Shown: positions 13,588 through 31,097, counted from the stretch's first letter. The stretch: DNA of 64,000 nt from Paraspadella gotoi (GCA_051294375.1 CM119267.1:17958992-18022991); one strand, 5' to 3'. Notes: generated from the letters alone by a model not told the origin. A program made the numbers and translations.

Positions 13588-14160
13588 TGTTTATTGTTCA
13601 CCCGTCGTCTACCTTTATTCTTTTTTTTTTCTCATTCAAATTTTTTTTAAAAATGTTATTTTTTTCTCGGTTACGTATTTCTCTCTCGGCGAGTTCAACA
13701 TTTTTTTTAAATCCTGACCTCCGCAGAGATTGAATTTTCTTTTCTTTTTTTTAACTTTTTTTTTGACAAACGTTGTTTTTTGGTTTCGAAGGTTCAAAAT
13801 TTGTAACGAGGGCCGAGGCAATGATAATTTAAATGTTTTCCGTCGCGAGTCGCAAACGTATCTAATGTAATGAGGCGTAAAAATTCTCAGGATTTTTTCG
13901 TCAAGGATAAAAAAAACAAAAGTCGTTGGATCAACATGACAAAAATTGTTGTCATTGATGTTATTGATGTAGTTGAAATTTTTGTTTTATCGAACGTCGA
14001 TTTATCATCCGAATATGGGCCACGTTTCGATATGAAGCAATAGTAGGTCCCAGGCAAAGCGTTCTTCGAGACCAAAAACCTTCCGGGACTCGAACCCGTG
14101 ACCTCCAAGGCCGAACCACTGCCTGCTCGGCGACGTGGGCGCGAAACACTCGGCTCGGGC
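12525..14160. repeat. Duplicated block, copy B (compact)
   Basis: Collinear shorter copy of 9062-11523. Differences are mainly single-base deletions, often in short homopolymers or doublets, plus missing short words. It starts right after the gap. It contains the (CT)n tract at 13501-13583 and ends in the tRNA-like SINE. Confidence 0.7.
13501..13583. repeat. (CT)n microsatellite
   Basis: About 80 bp of CT dinucleotide inside duplicated block B. The matching place in block A (about 10395-10500) holds a shorter, interrupted CT-rich tract. Confidence 0.95.
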
Positions 14161-14165
14161 GAGTC
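13990..14165 (-). mobile_element. tRNA-like SINE head, copy B
   Basis: The minus strand carries a Pol III B-box, GGGTTCGAGTCCC (14097-14085), and an A-box-like CGCCGAGCAGGCAGTGG (14134-14118). The spacing is typical of a tRNA gene. The region does not fold into a clean cloverleaf by eye, and the same unit recurs at 11083-11523, so a tRNA-derived SINE is more likely than a functional tRNA. Confidence 0.55.
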
Positions 14166-14461
14166 AGAGGCGGAGCCGAAAGAGGAGATCGAAAGATGAA
14201 GGATCCGAAAGTCGAACTGATTCGAAGCGGCGATCAACGCGAGAAAAAAGAGGAAGAAATTATAGAATCAAATGAACAAGCTTTTTTTGAAACATATTGT
14301 ACGTTTGGTGTTGTAAGTTGTAACTCATATTCAACATTCGAGAATATTTTGTTTTTAAACATATGGTATCGACGTCAAGAGTCGGTCTGAAACGCGGAAG
14401 AAGAGATTGGCCTCCATTGCTCGATGATGTTTACGAAATGGGATTCGAGATTTTAAAATTT

Positions 14462-14549
<88 letters not shown>
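14462..14549. repeat. (GA)n microsatellite
   Basis: About 88 bp of GA dinucleotide with two AGAGAAGAG interruptions. A further short GA run lies at 14679-14702. Confidence 0.95.
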
Positions 14550-14554
<5 letters not shown>

Positions 14555-14599
14555 CAGAGAAGGCGGTACATAAATTTATGTACAAAACAAACAAAAAGT

Positions 14600-16450
14600 A
14601 TTAAGTCTACATAATTTAAACATATAAAAGTATTTTAAATTAGTTATGAGTTATCATCGAACCCTTTCCGTTTTTTATGAGAGAGAGAGAGAGAGAGAGA
14701 GATTGTACCTGCGAATCGCGGAAAAAAGTCTTCCTATCCAAAAAATGGACAGTTTGAGTTCGAAAGGTCACAACCAAACATTTTCTTTTCGATCGTAACA
14801 AAGTTATCGGAGACAAGAAGACATCTCTATTGTCTCAGCGACTTGATTTATAGGTGCTCTTGAGAAAACCTGGAGTGAAAAGCGGAGAAGTACGATACAC
14901 AAGCTAGGAGCTTGCTGATTACGAAATGTATTGAAAAATAATACGTATTCAGTATTTTAAAGCTTTTTCGCCGACTCTAACGACCAAGTCCTAACCCTAC
15001 TAGCCGATTGAGTAAACCAATGGCTATAGCAGGATCGAGAAATGAGATTTGAAAATCGTCAGTATCCTAATAAGTCAAACGCCACCCTTAGAAAAGACAA
15101 CATCCCACTACAAACAGGAATCGGAGCTACTAGAAAATATAAGAAAAAATCGGGTAACCGGTAGTAACTTTTACAAATATTATGCGACCTATAATCGATT
15201 ACTTTTTTAATAATCTGATTAATAATACATAAAATTCAAGAAAAAAGCCACGGCTGACCAGCATTCACTAATCCTCCTTATCCAAGCAGCAATATGAATG
15301 TTTTCCTAAAATGGGTAAAAGGTTATAGTGATAAAATCCACCCTATACGCATTTTAACTCAAATCAATGCAATCAAACTTTACAAATATACGCAGCGTTT
15401 ACGTCTTATATCTGTTTTAGTATAAAATTATCCTCTAACACCATCTGCTGTGAGAAAGCCCGTGGAAACCAATCTGCAGTGGCTGTCGAAATGTCGCTCG
15501 CCATGACATGGGGCAGTTCACAAGGAAAAGAAGAAGCAAGCAGTGCAGACTAGAAGTCCGCCGCACATCACGGAAAAAAAAAGCAGGACGAGAAGGGAGA
15601 GAATTGTGTCAGAAGTTTTGACTTAAATCGTATTAATCTTTTTTTCTTTCAATGAACAGCGACGAAAGTTTTGCTTTCTATCTTGATTTTAAAAGAATGA
15701 AATTTGATTGATCGTTCGTTTGATTACGTTATTAATCGTTATTTTCTTTACTACATTCATTTTTTTCTCTTTTGTTGTACGAAGGTTTTTCAATAGTCAA
15801 TGATATCTATAATATAGATTAAGTGATTTGAAAAACAATGAAAGCGTTGGTGGCCAGAAACCGGGTGTGCAGACGGAAAGAAAGAATTAAGACTTCGGGC
15901 TGGAATAACAAGAGAAGATTACGATTTCCAACCATTTTGGCAAAGTTGAGCCTTCAGGCTCGGGTCAGAATTTTTCGATCAGCGTTAATAATCAGTAAAG
16001 TGGAACGATGCACTTGGAAATCGTAGTAAAATTACCTTATTAAGAAAGAGCCTTCGTTTTTCACATTTTTTTTCCCGCGCTTTTCAGTAAACAAAAACCA
16101 TTTTCCAGAAAAGCCCACGTTTTAAAACTTGCCCTCATATAAAAACAGTCTCCGCCTCAGGCCCGGTGGAAAGAAATTTGGAAGATTTCCTCCCCATGCA
16201 CAAGGGAATGACGTGGGCCTCGACTTTCGATCCAGCAAAATCTTGAATAACACTGAAAACTGTTTGTTTTCCTCTCTTGGGAATTAGGGTGAAAAGGTCG
16301 GCAACCGCCCCGATTCGACCCCGCCTTTCGGCTCTTCTTCTTCTCATATCATCGAGCCGATCTCCGTTGAAAGAAATCTTCCCCCCCCCCCGCAACGTTT
16401 ACTAAGGGAAAGAGTTAGAAAACGCGATGACCAATTTTGCGCCCTGAATC
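14600..16450. other. No supported gene
   Basis: AT-rich sequence. A minus-strand ORF of 86 codons at 16395-16135 has balanced composition but no matching splice partners or recognisable motif, so I do not call it. Confidence 0.4.
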
Positions 16451-16454
16451 TTTC

Positions 16455-16735
16455 AGATCTGGGAATCGGGGGAGGGATAAGGGATCGGGGGGAAGGGGGA
16501 GAGAAAGGGAATGGGGAGGTATAAAGGGATTAGGGGAATTGGAGGAAAAAGGGATCAGGGGTAAGGAGGCAGGGTAAGGAATCGGGGAAGGGGGAGAGAT
16601 CGGGGATCGGCGGAGAGGGGGAGGGATAAAGGGATAGTGGACGGGGAGGGATATTGGAATCGGGGAAAGGGGGAAGGATTAAAGGATAGGGGAGAGATGG
16701 AGGGACCAGGTGATTGGGGGAAGGGGTAAAGGTAT
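16455..16735. repeat. G-rich polypurine tract, imperfect minisatellite
   Basis: About 280 bp almost entirely of A and G, built from variants of GGGGAAGGGGGAGGGATAAAGGG. It has many runs of three to six G separated by short spacers, so quadruplex or triplex formation is possible. No coding potential. Confidence 0.8.
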
Positions 16736-16739
16736 CTTG

Positions 16740-18339
<1,600 letters not shown>

Positions 18340-18599
18340 AGTCTCTCATTATCTCTTCACACCATCACTCACTTATTCCGTCTAGTGTCGCCTAAATCAG
18401 TAAAAGTTTAACGAGGAACTTTTTTAAAAAATTCCGTTAATGTTTGTATTTCAAGTTCACGATTGCTATTAATAAATGAATACTTTGTATGGGAATGACA
18501 TTTGCTTTTACTGATCTTTTGGAGTGGTTAATAATATTAAAGTCATTGTGGTATCAACAAAGCTCGACTTTCTAATATCATTCTTTGAAATATTATATC

Positions 18600-18800
18600 A
18601 CTTCATTGATAGGGAAGGCAGATGCTCTGGGAGTGAATAAACGGGACTATGAGAGAGTCTGGATTGAAAGCTTGCAGGGACCTGCTATGTCATTATCTTG
18701 TAAGAGTGATGGAGGCCTTAAACCACCGAAGCCTGTCCAAAGTCAGGGGCAAGATAGCTTATTTATTAAATGATTTTTATATTGGTTGTACCAATTTCAT
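18600..18800 (+). mobile_element. Dispersed repeat ending in TTGGTTGTACCAA
   Basis: Aligns with the reverse strand of 40275-40425: shared blocks TTATCTTGTAAGAG, AAGGCCT, CCACC-AA-CCTG-CC, and the end TTTTTATATTGGTTGTACCAA. The last 13 bases form an inverted repeat TTGGT-TGT-ACCAA, which may be the element terminus. A third copy of the terminus sits at 48000. Confidence 0.5.
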
Positions 18801-18849
18801 ATCTTTATCCTACTATTGGAAACTCGATAATTGCTTGCTTTGAAACCCA

Positions 18850-20400
18850 TAGTCCTCGTCTCACCTGTTGGCCACATGATGGCTCCTTTGCTGTTCAATC
18901 GCGAAATCGGAAACAAAAAAGAGCAGGCGGAGATTTCGTCTTTTTGGATGTGAAAAAGACAAGAGGAAATCTTGGAATTTTTGACCCGGAGAAGAAGACG
19001 ATGACGATGGAATGAGACGTCGAAAGAAAATTCCAGAGGAAAGAAAACTCCAACAAAAATAAAGTTTTTTTTTTTTCCCCTTCCTTCGTCTTAAGAAGAG
19101 GTTTTCGATTGTTTTTATTCGACTGTATTTTTTTTCTCCTTTTTCCCTCTTTTTTTCTCGGCGATTTTCTTTTCTTTTGTTTATTTATCGCTTTGTGGAA
19201 TTTTGTTGTCCTTTTGTTTTTGTCGTCCTGATATTCGCTTCAATCTCGCGGGATTCTCGAGGAATGTTCGACGCCTCCCCTTTCGAGTCAGGCCGGGATA
19301 AATTCAAAGGTTTTTGATTTCTTTTAATTTTCTGCTTTTGTTTTTTTTTAATTAGTTTTTTTCGTTCGTCTTGTAGCTTAAATATTTTATCAAGATTTTG
19401 TTTTTCGTTTGTTTTTTCGTCTTCTTGAAATTAGAGACGGCTGTTGAAAAAAATGAATGAGGAATCATTAAGAAAAAAAATATTTTATAAGTCTAACGAT
19501 CAACAGCCAAATACGAAATTATTTTTTGGCAAGATAACGTTCTTAACGTCAGCAAACATGACTATTCGTCTATTACAAGTGGAATGAAAAGTCGAAAATT
19601 CCTTCTTTTTATTTAGAGGTTTTTGAACTTTTCTCAAACGCCGAGAAAATTTCAACTACAATGAAGGATGGGCCGACCTCGAGAAGGTTGTTTCGTTGAT
19701 GTCCTTAATTAAGGATCGTAATGAAATTGTTTACATTTTAATTAGATTCACAACATCAGCCTATTTTCGGAAAAGTTAAAAGTCAACCTAATTTGGTTTC
19801 ATTCTACGAGGCTGAATTCTATGTGAAAAATGCTTTCAAGTTAAACATCGGCATCTGATACATTTAATTAACTGAATTAGACTTTAAATATTTAGACGAT
19901 ACAGCTTTTAAATTTTTTTTTTTAATTGTCACGAATCCTTTACCTTTTTAACGATTGAATCCTGTTTTTTCTCACCGAAGAGGACGATGCTATGAGGATG
20001 ACAGCCGACGACGACGACGACGACAAATTCTGTCGTTTCAGAGAAGCAAGTGATAGTCCGATTTTGGTTTTTCTGGTTACAATATTTTCCTTGTTTTTAC
20101 CTTAATTTTTTTTTTGTTGCTCGATCCTTTCATCTTCTTTCGCTACCCGCGGCTCTCCATTCGCACGAAAGGTCGGCCCACCGAATTTAATTTTAAAAAA
20201 TCCAATATTTTTTTTTTTATAAAAACAAAAATAATCGTGACGGACAAGTCAGTGTTTAGCTTTTTTATAATAACTAATGTTGGAGAAAAGCAAGCCTCCT
20301 CTTTACATTGAGATACTTAAAAAGCCGACGCAATTCCAGCTTAAAAAAATGATGACAAATGAACATGAAACACGAAACACGAACCGTGTGAGTAGATGAT
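18850..20400. other. No supported gene
   Basis: AT-rich sequence with poly-T runs and a short GAC repeat near 20008. No ORF shows splice-phase support. Confidence 0.4.
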
Positions 20401-20408
20401 AAAAAGTA

Positions 20409-20427
20409 TTCTCTCTCTCTCTTTCTT

Positions 20428-20516
<89 letters not shown>

Positions 20517-20528
20517 TCTCTCCTCTCT
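20409..20528. repeat. (CT)n microsatellite
   Basis: About 120 bp of CT dinucleotide with a few TTC and CCC interruptions. Confidence 0.95.
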
Positions 20529-20529
20529 C

Positions 20530-21650
20530 TGTTTTTTTTTCTCCAGAGGTCAGAAACTGTTTCCGCTCTTCAAAACTTGAGTCAAGAAAAAGGAAGTTGA
20601 GGATTTCGACCAAAGGATTTAAATGTTTTCCGTGGTTTTGTTTCTCTCTCGGGGTTAAGTGTTTTGCCTTTTTTAAACAAATATGAACAGAAGGAAGTAA
20701 TTGAAAAAAAAATTAAAGGAACTTGTAATTGTAATCATAGACAACCTCTTTCATCTAAGTCAAAAATGAATCCACTGAGTCGTAATGAAAATTGTATTTG
20801 TTTTATTCAAGTCAAATATTTATTTAAGCATTGTGGATGTTGTTGCTCCACACCATTTCATTTTTGCGGAAGTCGTGGCAATGAAAGAAATTTAGAAGAA
20901 TAAACAATTTTAAATAAGATTTTAGGATGAAAATTATGCGGGGGAGGGGGAAGGCGTGAGAGAATGATCACAAAATCGAAGCGAGCCAAAGAAAAATAAA
21001 AAACTTTTCGAATAAGAGCGCGTGACTGAAGTTTAAAGAGTTGTGAAAGATGAAGCGAAACACGAGACGGAAAAAATATGATGAAATTTTAAAGAAATTA
21101 AGTAATAATTTTAAACTTTAATTATATACTGATTCGGCTATCACCCTAAATTTCTTGGGTAGAAACAATGGAATAATACTAATAGTCAGTCGGTAGAAAT
21201 AAATAAAATGGAATAAAAAACAAATGAATGGAAGGAGCATAATTCAGACTGAAAATTTAAATTGGTAACAAATGACTTGGGAAAGTGTTTGAATAAAAAT
21301 AAAACGAATTAAGAAAAAACAAACTTTATGTTTATTCCCGTATAGCACTTCTTCTCTCATTAAAGGGATGCCATGAACAGTTTTCATTAAAACTTAATAG
21401 TCAATTCGGCCTTCCTGGAGACCAATACGCTCTGGAGGCCTATGGAAAACGAAGAGCAAGGTTTTTCTTAAAGAATTAATGGAAAAAGAAGAGGAACGAA
21501 AAGGAACGGAAAAGGATAACGTTTTGGGAAAAAAAATAAAGGAATTCATATATCATAATTTTTTAATATTTGTTATTTTTGTTATATATTAAAAATTAAG
21601 GTTACAATAAATTATATTTAGGAAATAAATTAAGAATAAGTGTAAGTTTT
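20530..21650. other. No supported gene
   Basis: AT-rich, with short isolated ORFs only. Confidence 0.4.
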
Positions 21651-21654
21651 GTAG

Positions 21655-22348
21655 TTGGGCATTGCCTAGGTTCACCCCGCCTATAAGCATGATACCTTCT
21701 GTCGTGACCCGGTGGCTCATTGAGTAAAGCCATCAGCTTATGACCATTAAGTACTAGGCTTAATCCCAACCCGGTACCTACCCTGCGGGAAGCGTAAGGA
21801 CGGCCGTAAGCCGCCTTGAGGGCGTGGAAAACCCTCAAGCCTGGTTCCAAGCCCAGGACCCGTTCTATGGCTGCTAGAGGGGGTTAAAAAAGTTGCGGAT
21901 AGTACTCTTCAGCCCCACTTAGCACCTTATCCATACTGGTGACTGGTGAGCCCATCCTGTCGAGTGTGTTCCAACCTTCTGATTCCAGGCCCATGGACTT
22001 GCTGAAGATTGCTCCCCTCCCTCCACTGGGAGCAGTACAGGGTGGGTTACAATCTGGGGGGCATGGAATTGGGCATCGCTTAGGTTCACCCCGCCTATAA
22101 GCATGACACCTTCAGCCATGACCCAGAGACTCATTGAGTAAAGCTATCAGCTCATGACCATTAGGTACTGGGTTCAATCCCAACCCGGTACTTACCCTGC
22201 GGGAAGCATGAGGACGGCCGTAAGCCACCTTGAGGGTGTAGAAAACCCTCAAGCCTAGTTCCAAGCCCAGGACCCGTTCTATGGCTGCTAGAGGGTGTTA
22301 AAAAAATTACGGATAGCACTCTTCAGCCTCACTTAGTGCCTTATCCAC
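21655..22348 (+). mobile_element. Tandem pair of tRNA-derived SINEs
   Basis: Two units, 21655-21937 and about 22068-22348, lie in the same orientation with a 413-bp period and about 85-90% identity by eye. Each starts TTGGGCAT and ends CACTTAG-GCCTTATCCA. Unit 2 has a perfect Pol III B-box GGTTCAATCCC (22171-22181) and an A-box-like CTCATTGAGTAAAGC about 30 bases upstream. Unit 1 has the decayed GGCTTAATCCC (21757-21767). The body is conserved between units, with GCGGGAAGC, GGACGGCCGTAAGCC and CAAGCCCAGGACCCGTTCTA. The 130-bp spacer is unrelated in sequence. Flanks are AT-rich, and no poly-A tail is obvious. Confidence 0.7.
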
Positions 22349-22349
22349 A

Positions 22350-23688
22350 AGTTAACTAGAAAAATAAGTTGACGTTAAAAATAAGTAAATTAGGGTGAGG
22401 GGTAAGTTAGGGTTAAGGGTAAATTTAAAATTAAGTTTTGGCTTAAATATACAAGAATTTAAAATTTTAACAAATAATATTTTAATATTAATAAATTTAT
22501 AAAAAAATATAATAATAAGATTTACAAAGTAACAGAATTTTTAATTATGATTAAAATGATCATTTATTAATTCGGAAAAAGAGAGATATATCAAGGTTAA
22601 AATTGCCCCTCTCTCTATCTTTCTTTCTCTCAAAGTTAGAATCCAAATATTTTTTAAAACTATCCAAACTGGCTGATGATGGTTCAAAAAACAAGAACCA
22701 AAACATCTGAATGATTAAATGATCGTGGTAATCAAAAATAAAAACTCTTACTTTATAAATATCTATCAAAAGCAATGAAAAAAAATAATACAAATACTAA
22801 TATTTAAAAAACATTTTTTAAAGAATTAAAAAGAAATCCTTAGCCCGTGAAGCTTATCAACGTCTTAAATATCATTGACATTGACAATGACAATGACATT
22901 GTTGTTACGGTTTTAAATTTTATTTTCTATAAAGAAATATATATATTTTTTTCTCTTCTTTCTCTTCGTTTCCCATAAGCCTCCAGAGCGTATTCCACTC
23001 CGGGATTGCCGTCAATTCCGACCTCTTATTTAACAGTTTTAGTTAATAAATACCACCAACAGAGAGAAATCTTTTGTTTTCTTCCAGGAAGCAACTTCCC
23101 TCTTTTGGACGAAGAGTGGAGTCTCCCTCTCGCTCTCTGGAGTTCGTCCGCTCTATCTCTCTCTCTTTCGCTAACTCACCCAGCCTCATCTTCTCCCCTC
23201 GTCCTGGTAGTGCTCAACGTAAACAAAGAATACGGGGCGCACTCGTTGCTGCGGCCCAATTGCGCAATTGCGCAGCAACCGTCGACGCTGTCGTCGTTGT
23301 CGTGACTCATTAGCCAAGTTGGCTTTATTGCGATGAACTTTATGAATTTTATCAGAGATTTTTCATTAATATTCAAATTTTTTACGCAAAACCTTGTCTT
23401 ATTTTATTTTTAAATAGTAAAAGACAAACCTATTTGTTTAAATCATTGAATTTATGAGTAAACTCATATATTTTTTATCTATCGTTGCATCCAACAAAAA
23501 CTGATAACTCCAATGATCGTATTCGGCGCTGATCTTCGAAAACCCTCGTGATATTACCGTCGCTTGTCAACCATTTTGACCCGTAACCAAGGAAACGAAC
23601 GCAACGATAGTGAAATTCAATCGGCCTCAACGAGAAACGACCATCCCATTCCCTAGTCGCCCCCCAGGACTAATCCGTGCTCCTCAGC
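22350..23688. other. Intergenic region upstream of Derlin
   Basis: Strongly AT-rich to about 23100, then a GC-rich stretch toward the Derlin start, which is likely its promoter and 5' UTR. No gene seen. Confidence 0.45.
23259..23268. promoter_or_regulatory. C/EBP-type palindrome upstream of Derlin
   Basis: ATTGCGCAAT is a perfect palindrome matching the C/EBP consensus. It is followed by a second overlapping half (ATTGCGCA), 420-430 bp upstream of the Derlin ATG. Derlins are ER-stress genes in other animals, so a bZIP site is plausible. A single 10-bp match is weak evidence. Confidence 0.25.
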
Positions 23689-24509
23689 ATGGCGTACCAA
23701 ACTTTCCAGCAAGAGTACATGCAGATTCCACCGATCACGCGCGCCTACGCCACGGCCTGTGTCGTCACCACGGTGGCCGTTCAGCTTGACCTCATCACCC
23801 CGTTTCGCCTTTACTTCAATCCGACGCTGGTCTTCAAGCATCTGCAGCTGTGGCGACTGGTCACCAACTTCCTCTTCTTCGGCACGGTCGGCTTCAACTT
23901 CCTTTTCAACATGATTTTCACTTACCGCTACTGTCGGATGCTGGAGGAAAATTCCTTCCGCGGGAAGACGTCCGACTTTTTCTTCATGTTCCTCTTCGGC
24001 GGAGCGTTGATGACCGTCGTCGCTGTCTTCACCAATCAGGTCAATTAGGATTCTTGACTGCTTCTGTTATCATCGAAATCTAAATTTTCTCTTCCCACCC
24101 ACCATTTCAGGTTTTTCTAGGTCAAGCCTTCACCATCATGTTGGTATATGTCTGGTCCCGGCGCAACCCGCTCATTCGTATGAACTTTTTCGGTCTGCTC
24201 ACCTTCCAAGCGCCTTACCTGCCATGGGTGCTCCTGGCCTTCTCTCTGCTCCTGGGAAACTCCGTCATAGTGGATCTGATGGGCATCGCCGTCGGTCACA
24301 TCTACTTCTTTCTCGAGGACGTACTGCCGCAGCAGTGGGGCGGCTATCGACTCCTGCGGACGCCAGAGCTTTTTAAGCTCATCTTCGACGATCCGCCGGA
24401 GGATCCCAATTATCGGCCGCTGCCGGACGATGAACGCCCCGGCGGCTTCAACTGGGCCGGCGGCGGTGAGGGTGACGTTGCCGACGAGGCCGGGGCAGAT
24501 CGCGGATAA
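23689..24509 (+). CDS. DERL2: Derlin-2/3, ERAD membrane protein
   Basis: Two exons, 23689-24039 and 24111-24509, split by a 71-bp phase-0 intron (donor CAG|GTCAAT, acceptor TTTCAG), give 249 residues. Human DERL2 has 239. Nearly the whole length matches the Derlin-2/3 type: N-terminal [14 protein letters not shown], then the WR motif in [20 protein letters not shown], then [13 protein letters not shown], and [19 protein letters not shown] after the intron. The tail has the [15 protein letters not shown] segment of the SHP box that binds the p97 ATPase. Derlins are rhomboid pseudoproteases of the ER membrane that help retrotranslocate misfolded proteins. The start is the ATG giving MAYQ, which matches the family; an upstream in-frame GTG is ignored. 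Confidence 0.97.
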
Positions 24510-25624
24510 GATTGGCGGGTGATATGAGAAAAAGAGAAACGTTCCGGCGACCTTCCCTCGAAATGTAACGCCTGTGATACTCTCGCGTCCTCTGTTCTCT
24601 CGTTTGGGCGCTGTTAGCTTCGCATGCTTTCGTCTGAAGCCAGTCTCCTTTTCCAATTAGGAAAACAAATCGCCGTGTCTGAATTCGCTCGAATCTTAAT
24701 TACGGCCGCACTCGGCCGATTCCTACTGACAATCTAGTTTAAAATGTTGACATTTTTTAAAAATAGAACACCGCAAAAGGACTATTTGAAGCGTCCGATT
24801 ATCAGCGTTGTAGTTGGTCTGTTGGAGTAATTATATGAAAGTCGCTTTAAAGTTTAATGTAAAAAGAATTTTAAAGATTTCAGTATATAAAGCTTTTTTT
24901 TTTCATTAATCTCTCAGTATTGCCGATACTTAAGTAATGTAATATTTTTCGGGTTAATTACTGCGACGCTCAATAACTTCAATATTTTTAGCTAGTGATT
25001 TTTGAGAAGCTATCTAGTTACAATTAATTAGAATCTAGTAGTTTAATGCCCGCGTATTTCTTTATTTTCTTTTGTGATAGTTATTTTTTTATTGACAAAA
25101 AAATCGAACCTTGAAATACTTTTTTTAAGTAGGAGCAATCGTGGAAATCTTTCTCAATCAATGATTAATGAATCCGCAGTTTATTACTGGTCGTCTTCCT
25201 AATTTAGTTTCTTGCTTGAAAACGACCCATGGCTGTTCTCCTTTAATCGCTCGCGTTTCGGGAAACCAAACCCCCACGCGACGTTTAAGGTGAGTTTTTT
25301 CTTCTTTTCCAAACATGATTACGTTCGTTTCTCAATTTTAAACCCAATTTGCAATTCAGTGGAATTTTCACCGCTTTTATTTCTTGCCTGTCACAAAGAA
25401 GTAGACTTTCCAATGTTATCCAACTTTCAACTCTTTCTCTTTTCTTGTTTTTTTCTTTTCGCACTGACAGCCTGTGTCTGATTCGTGGATCACTCGCTCC
25501 TTCTTCAGCTTCTGCGCGGATCACTTGCTCGTTTTCGACCGAAGCCTCGACGGGCTCTTCCCGCTTAGCGAAGTTCCGCTTTCTCGATTCTCTGCGTCGA
25601 ATATTGTTCGGTAGCTCGGAGGGA
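24510..25624. other. Derlin-TGR intergenic region with likely TGR 5' UTR exon
   Basis: Mostly AT-rich. A probable non-coding leader exon ends at 25289 (AAG|GTGAGT) and would join 25471 (acceptor CTGACAG). From 25349 there is an ATG-initiated stretch in frame with TGR across the unspliced intron; see findings. Confidence 0.45.
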
Positions 25625-30180
<4,556 letters not shown>

Positions 30181-30386
30181 TTTCCCTTCCTGACCCCGCG
30201 TCGCGCTCTCGTATCCGGTACCTAATTATCCGGTGGGCGCCAAATCATCACCAAACGAAGGCGCTCGGCTTTGGATGCCAGGAACGAACGAAGGCGACCA
30301 GGGACTACGGAAGGGAAATAAGAAACATTGAACTCGATCCCGATGACATAGACGACGATGATGTCGCTTTTCAAAATCGACCTTTC

Positions 30387-30435
30387 ATGACGTTCTTTTT
30401 CGGAAACCGGATATGTCCGGAGGAAGAGAACCGAT
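30387..30435 (+). promoter_or_regulatory. SECIS element, type 2, of TGR 3' UTR
   Basis: The core quartet is TGAC (30388-30391, within ATGAC) against CGAT (30432-30435). A 10-bp helix of 30392-30401 (GTTCTTTTTC) with 30422-30431 (GGAAGAGAAC) follows, with only G-T wobbles. Then comes the unpaired AAA (30404-30406) and a 5-bp apical mini-stem, CCGGA (30407-30411) with TCCGG (30416-30420), closed by TATG. This is the full form-2 SECIS plan. It lies about 213 bases after the Sec UGA, a usual distance. A short lower helix CGAC/GTTG may flank the core. The ORF across this segment is therefore probably not coding. Confidence 0.85.
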
Positions 30436-30566
30436 ACTCGTTGTCAGTGTCATTGGCTTACTTTTCTTATTTTTTTTTTTCAAATTAAAGCTGGCCTTAT
30501 ATCTGTTGTCTGTTTCTGTCTGTTTTATAACGTATATTTTTCAGTCTTTTAAAGCCTTTAAAGATC

Positions 30567-31097
30567 ATGTACGATGACATCTGCCCGAGGGATCGCACTT
30601 ACAGTCTCCGTGCCGGCGAGTGGAATCTCTCAGTTCCCTTTTATATACTTAACAAGGTTGTAAGCTTTGGCGCCGGAACAATAATGGAAGCGGTTTGTTT
30701 TATTTAGTAATTTATCAGCAATACCGTTTAACTTTTGTTGGCTGTTTCCTGTGATTCTTTTAACGTGTTTTTGTTCTCCGTTTTGGGGATTTTTTTTCGA
30801 ATATTGAATGTATCGAATTGTATGTAAAAATTAAATTTTTAATCGAAAAACCCCGCCGATCAATTATGGATCTTTGAAAAAAAATCCGCTTTTTTTATAA
30901 AAGGATGACATTTTTGTGGTAAAGCACCTGGTGAAATATTTACAAAGAACATGATCGATTCGTTTCTTTTTATTAATTTACAGAGCAGTCACGAAAGTGA
31001 CATGTGTGCAAGTTCTGTCGCCACGTTCGACTCGCTTTTAGACCAAGACTTCTTGAAAAAATATGATGACGTAAAAAACCTAACAAATAAAAACTAG
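30567..31097 (+). CDS. Possible small two-exon ORF of 79 codons
   Basis: Exons 30567-30692 and 30984-31097 join in phase 0 (donor GCG|GTTTGT, acceptor TTTACAG) into an ORF starting MYDDICPRDRTYSLRAGEW and ending KYDDVKNLTNKN before TAG. Codon choice resembles nearby genes. I recognise no family. It lies in the short gap between the TGR 3' UTR and the zinc transporter, so it could instead be TGR 3' UTR or a chance ORF. Confidence 0.3.

Noticed and set aside
14040-14160. Functional tRNA gene on the minus strand
   Set aside because: A- and B-box-like segments exist, but no clean acceptor stem or anticodon arm was found, and the unit is repeated.
16135-16395. Minus-strand ORF of 86 codons with balanced composition
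   Set aside because: No motif, no neighbouring exon and no usable context in a gene-poor region; an ORF of this length can occur by chance.
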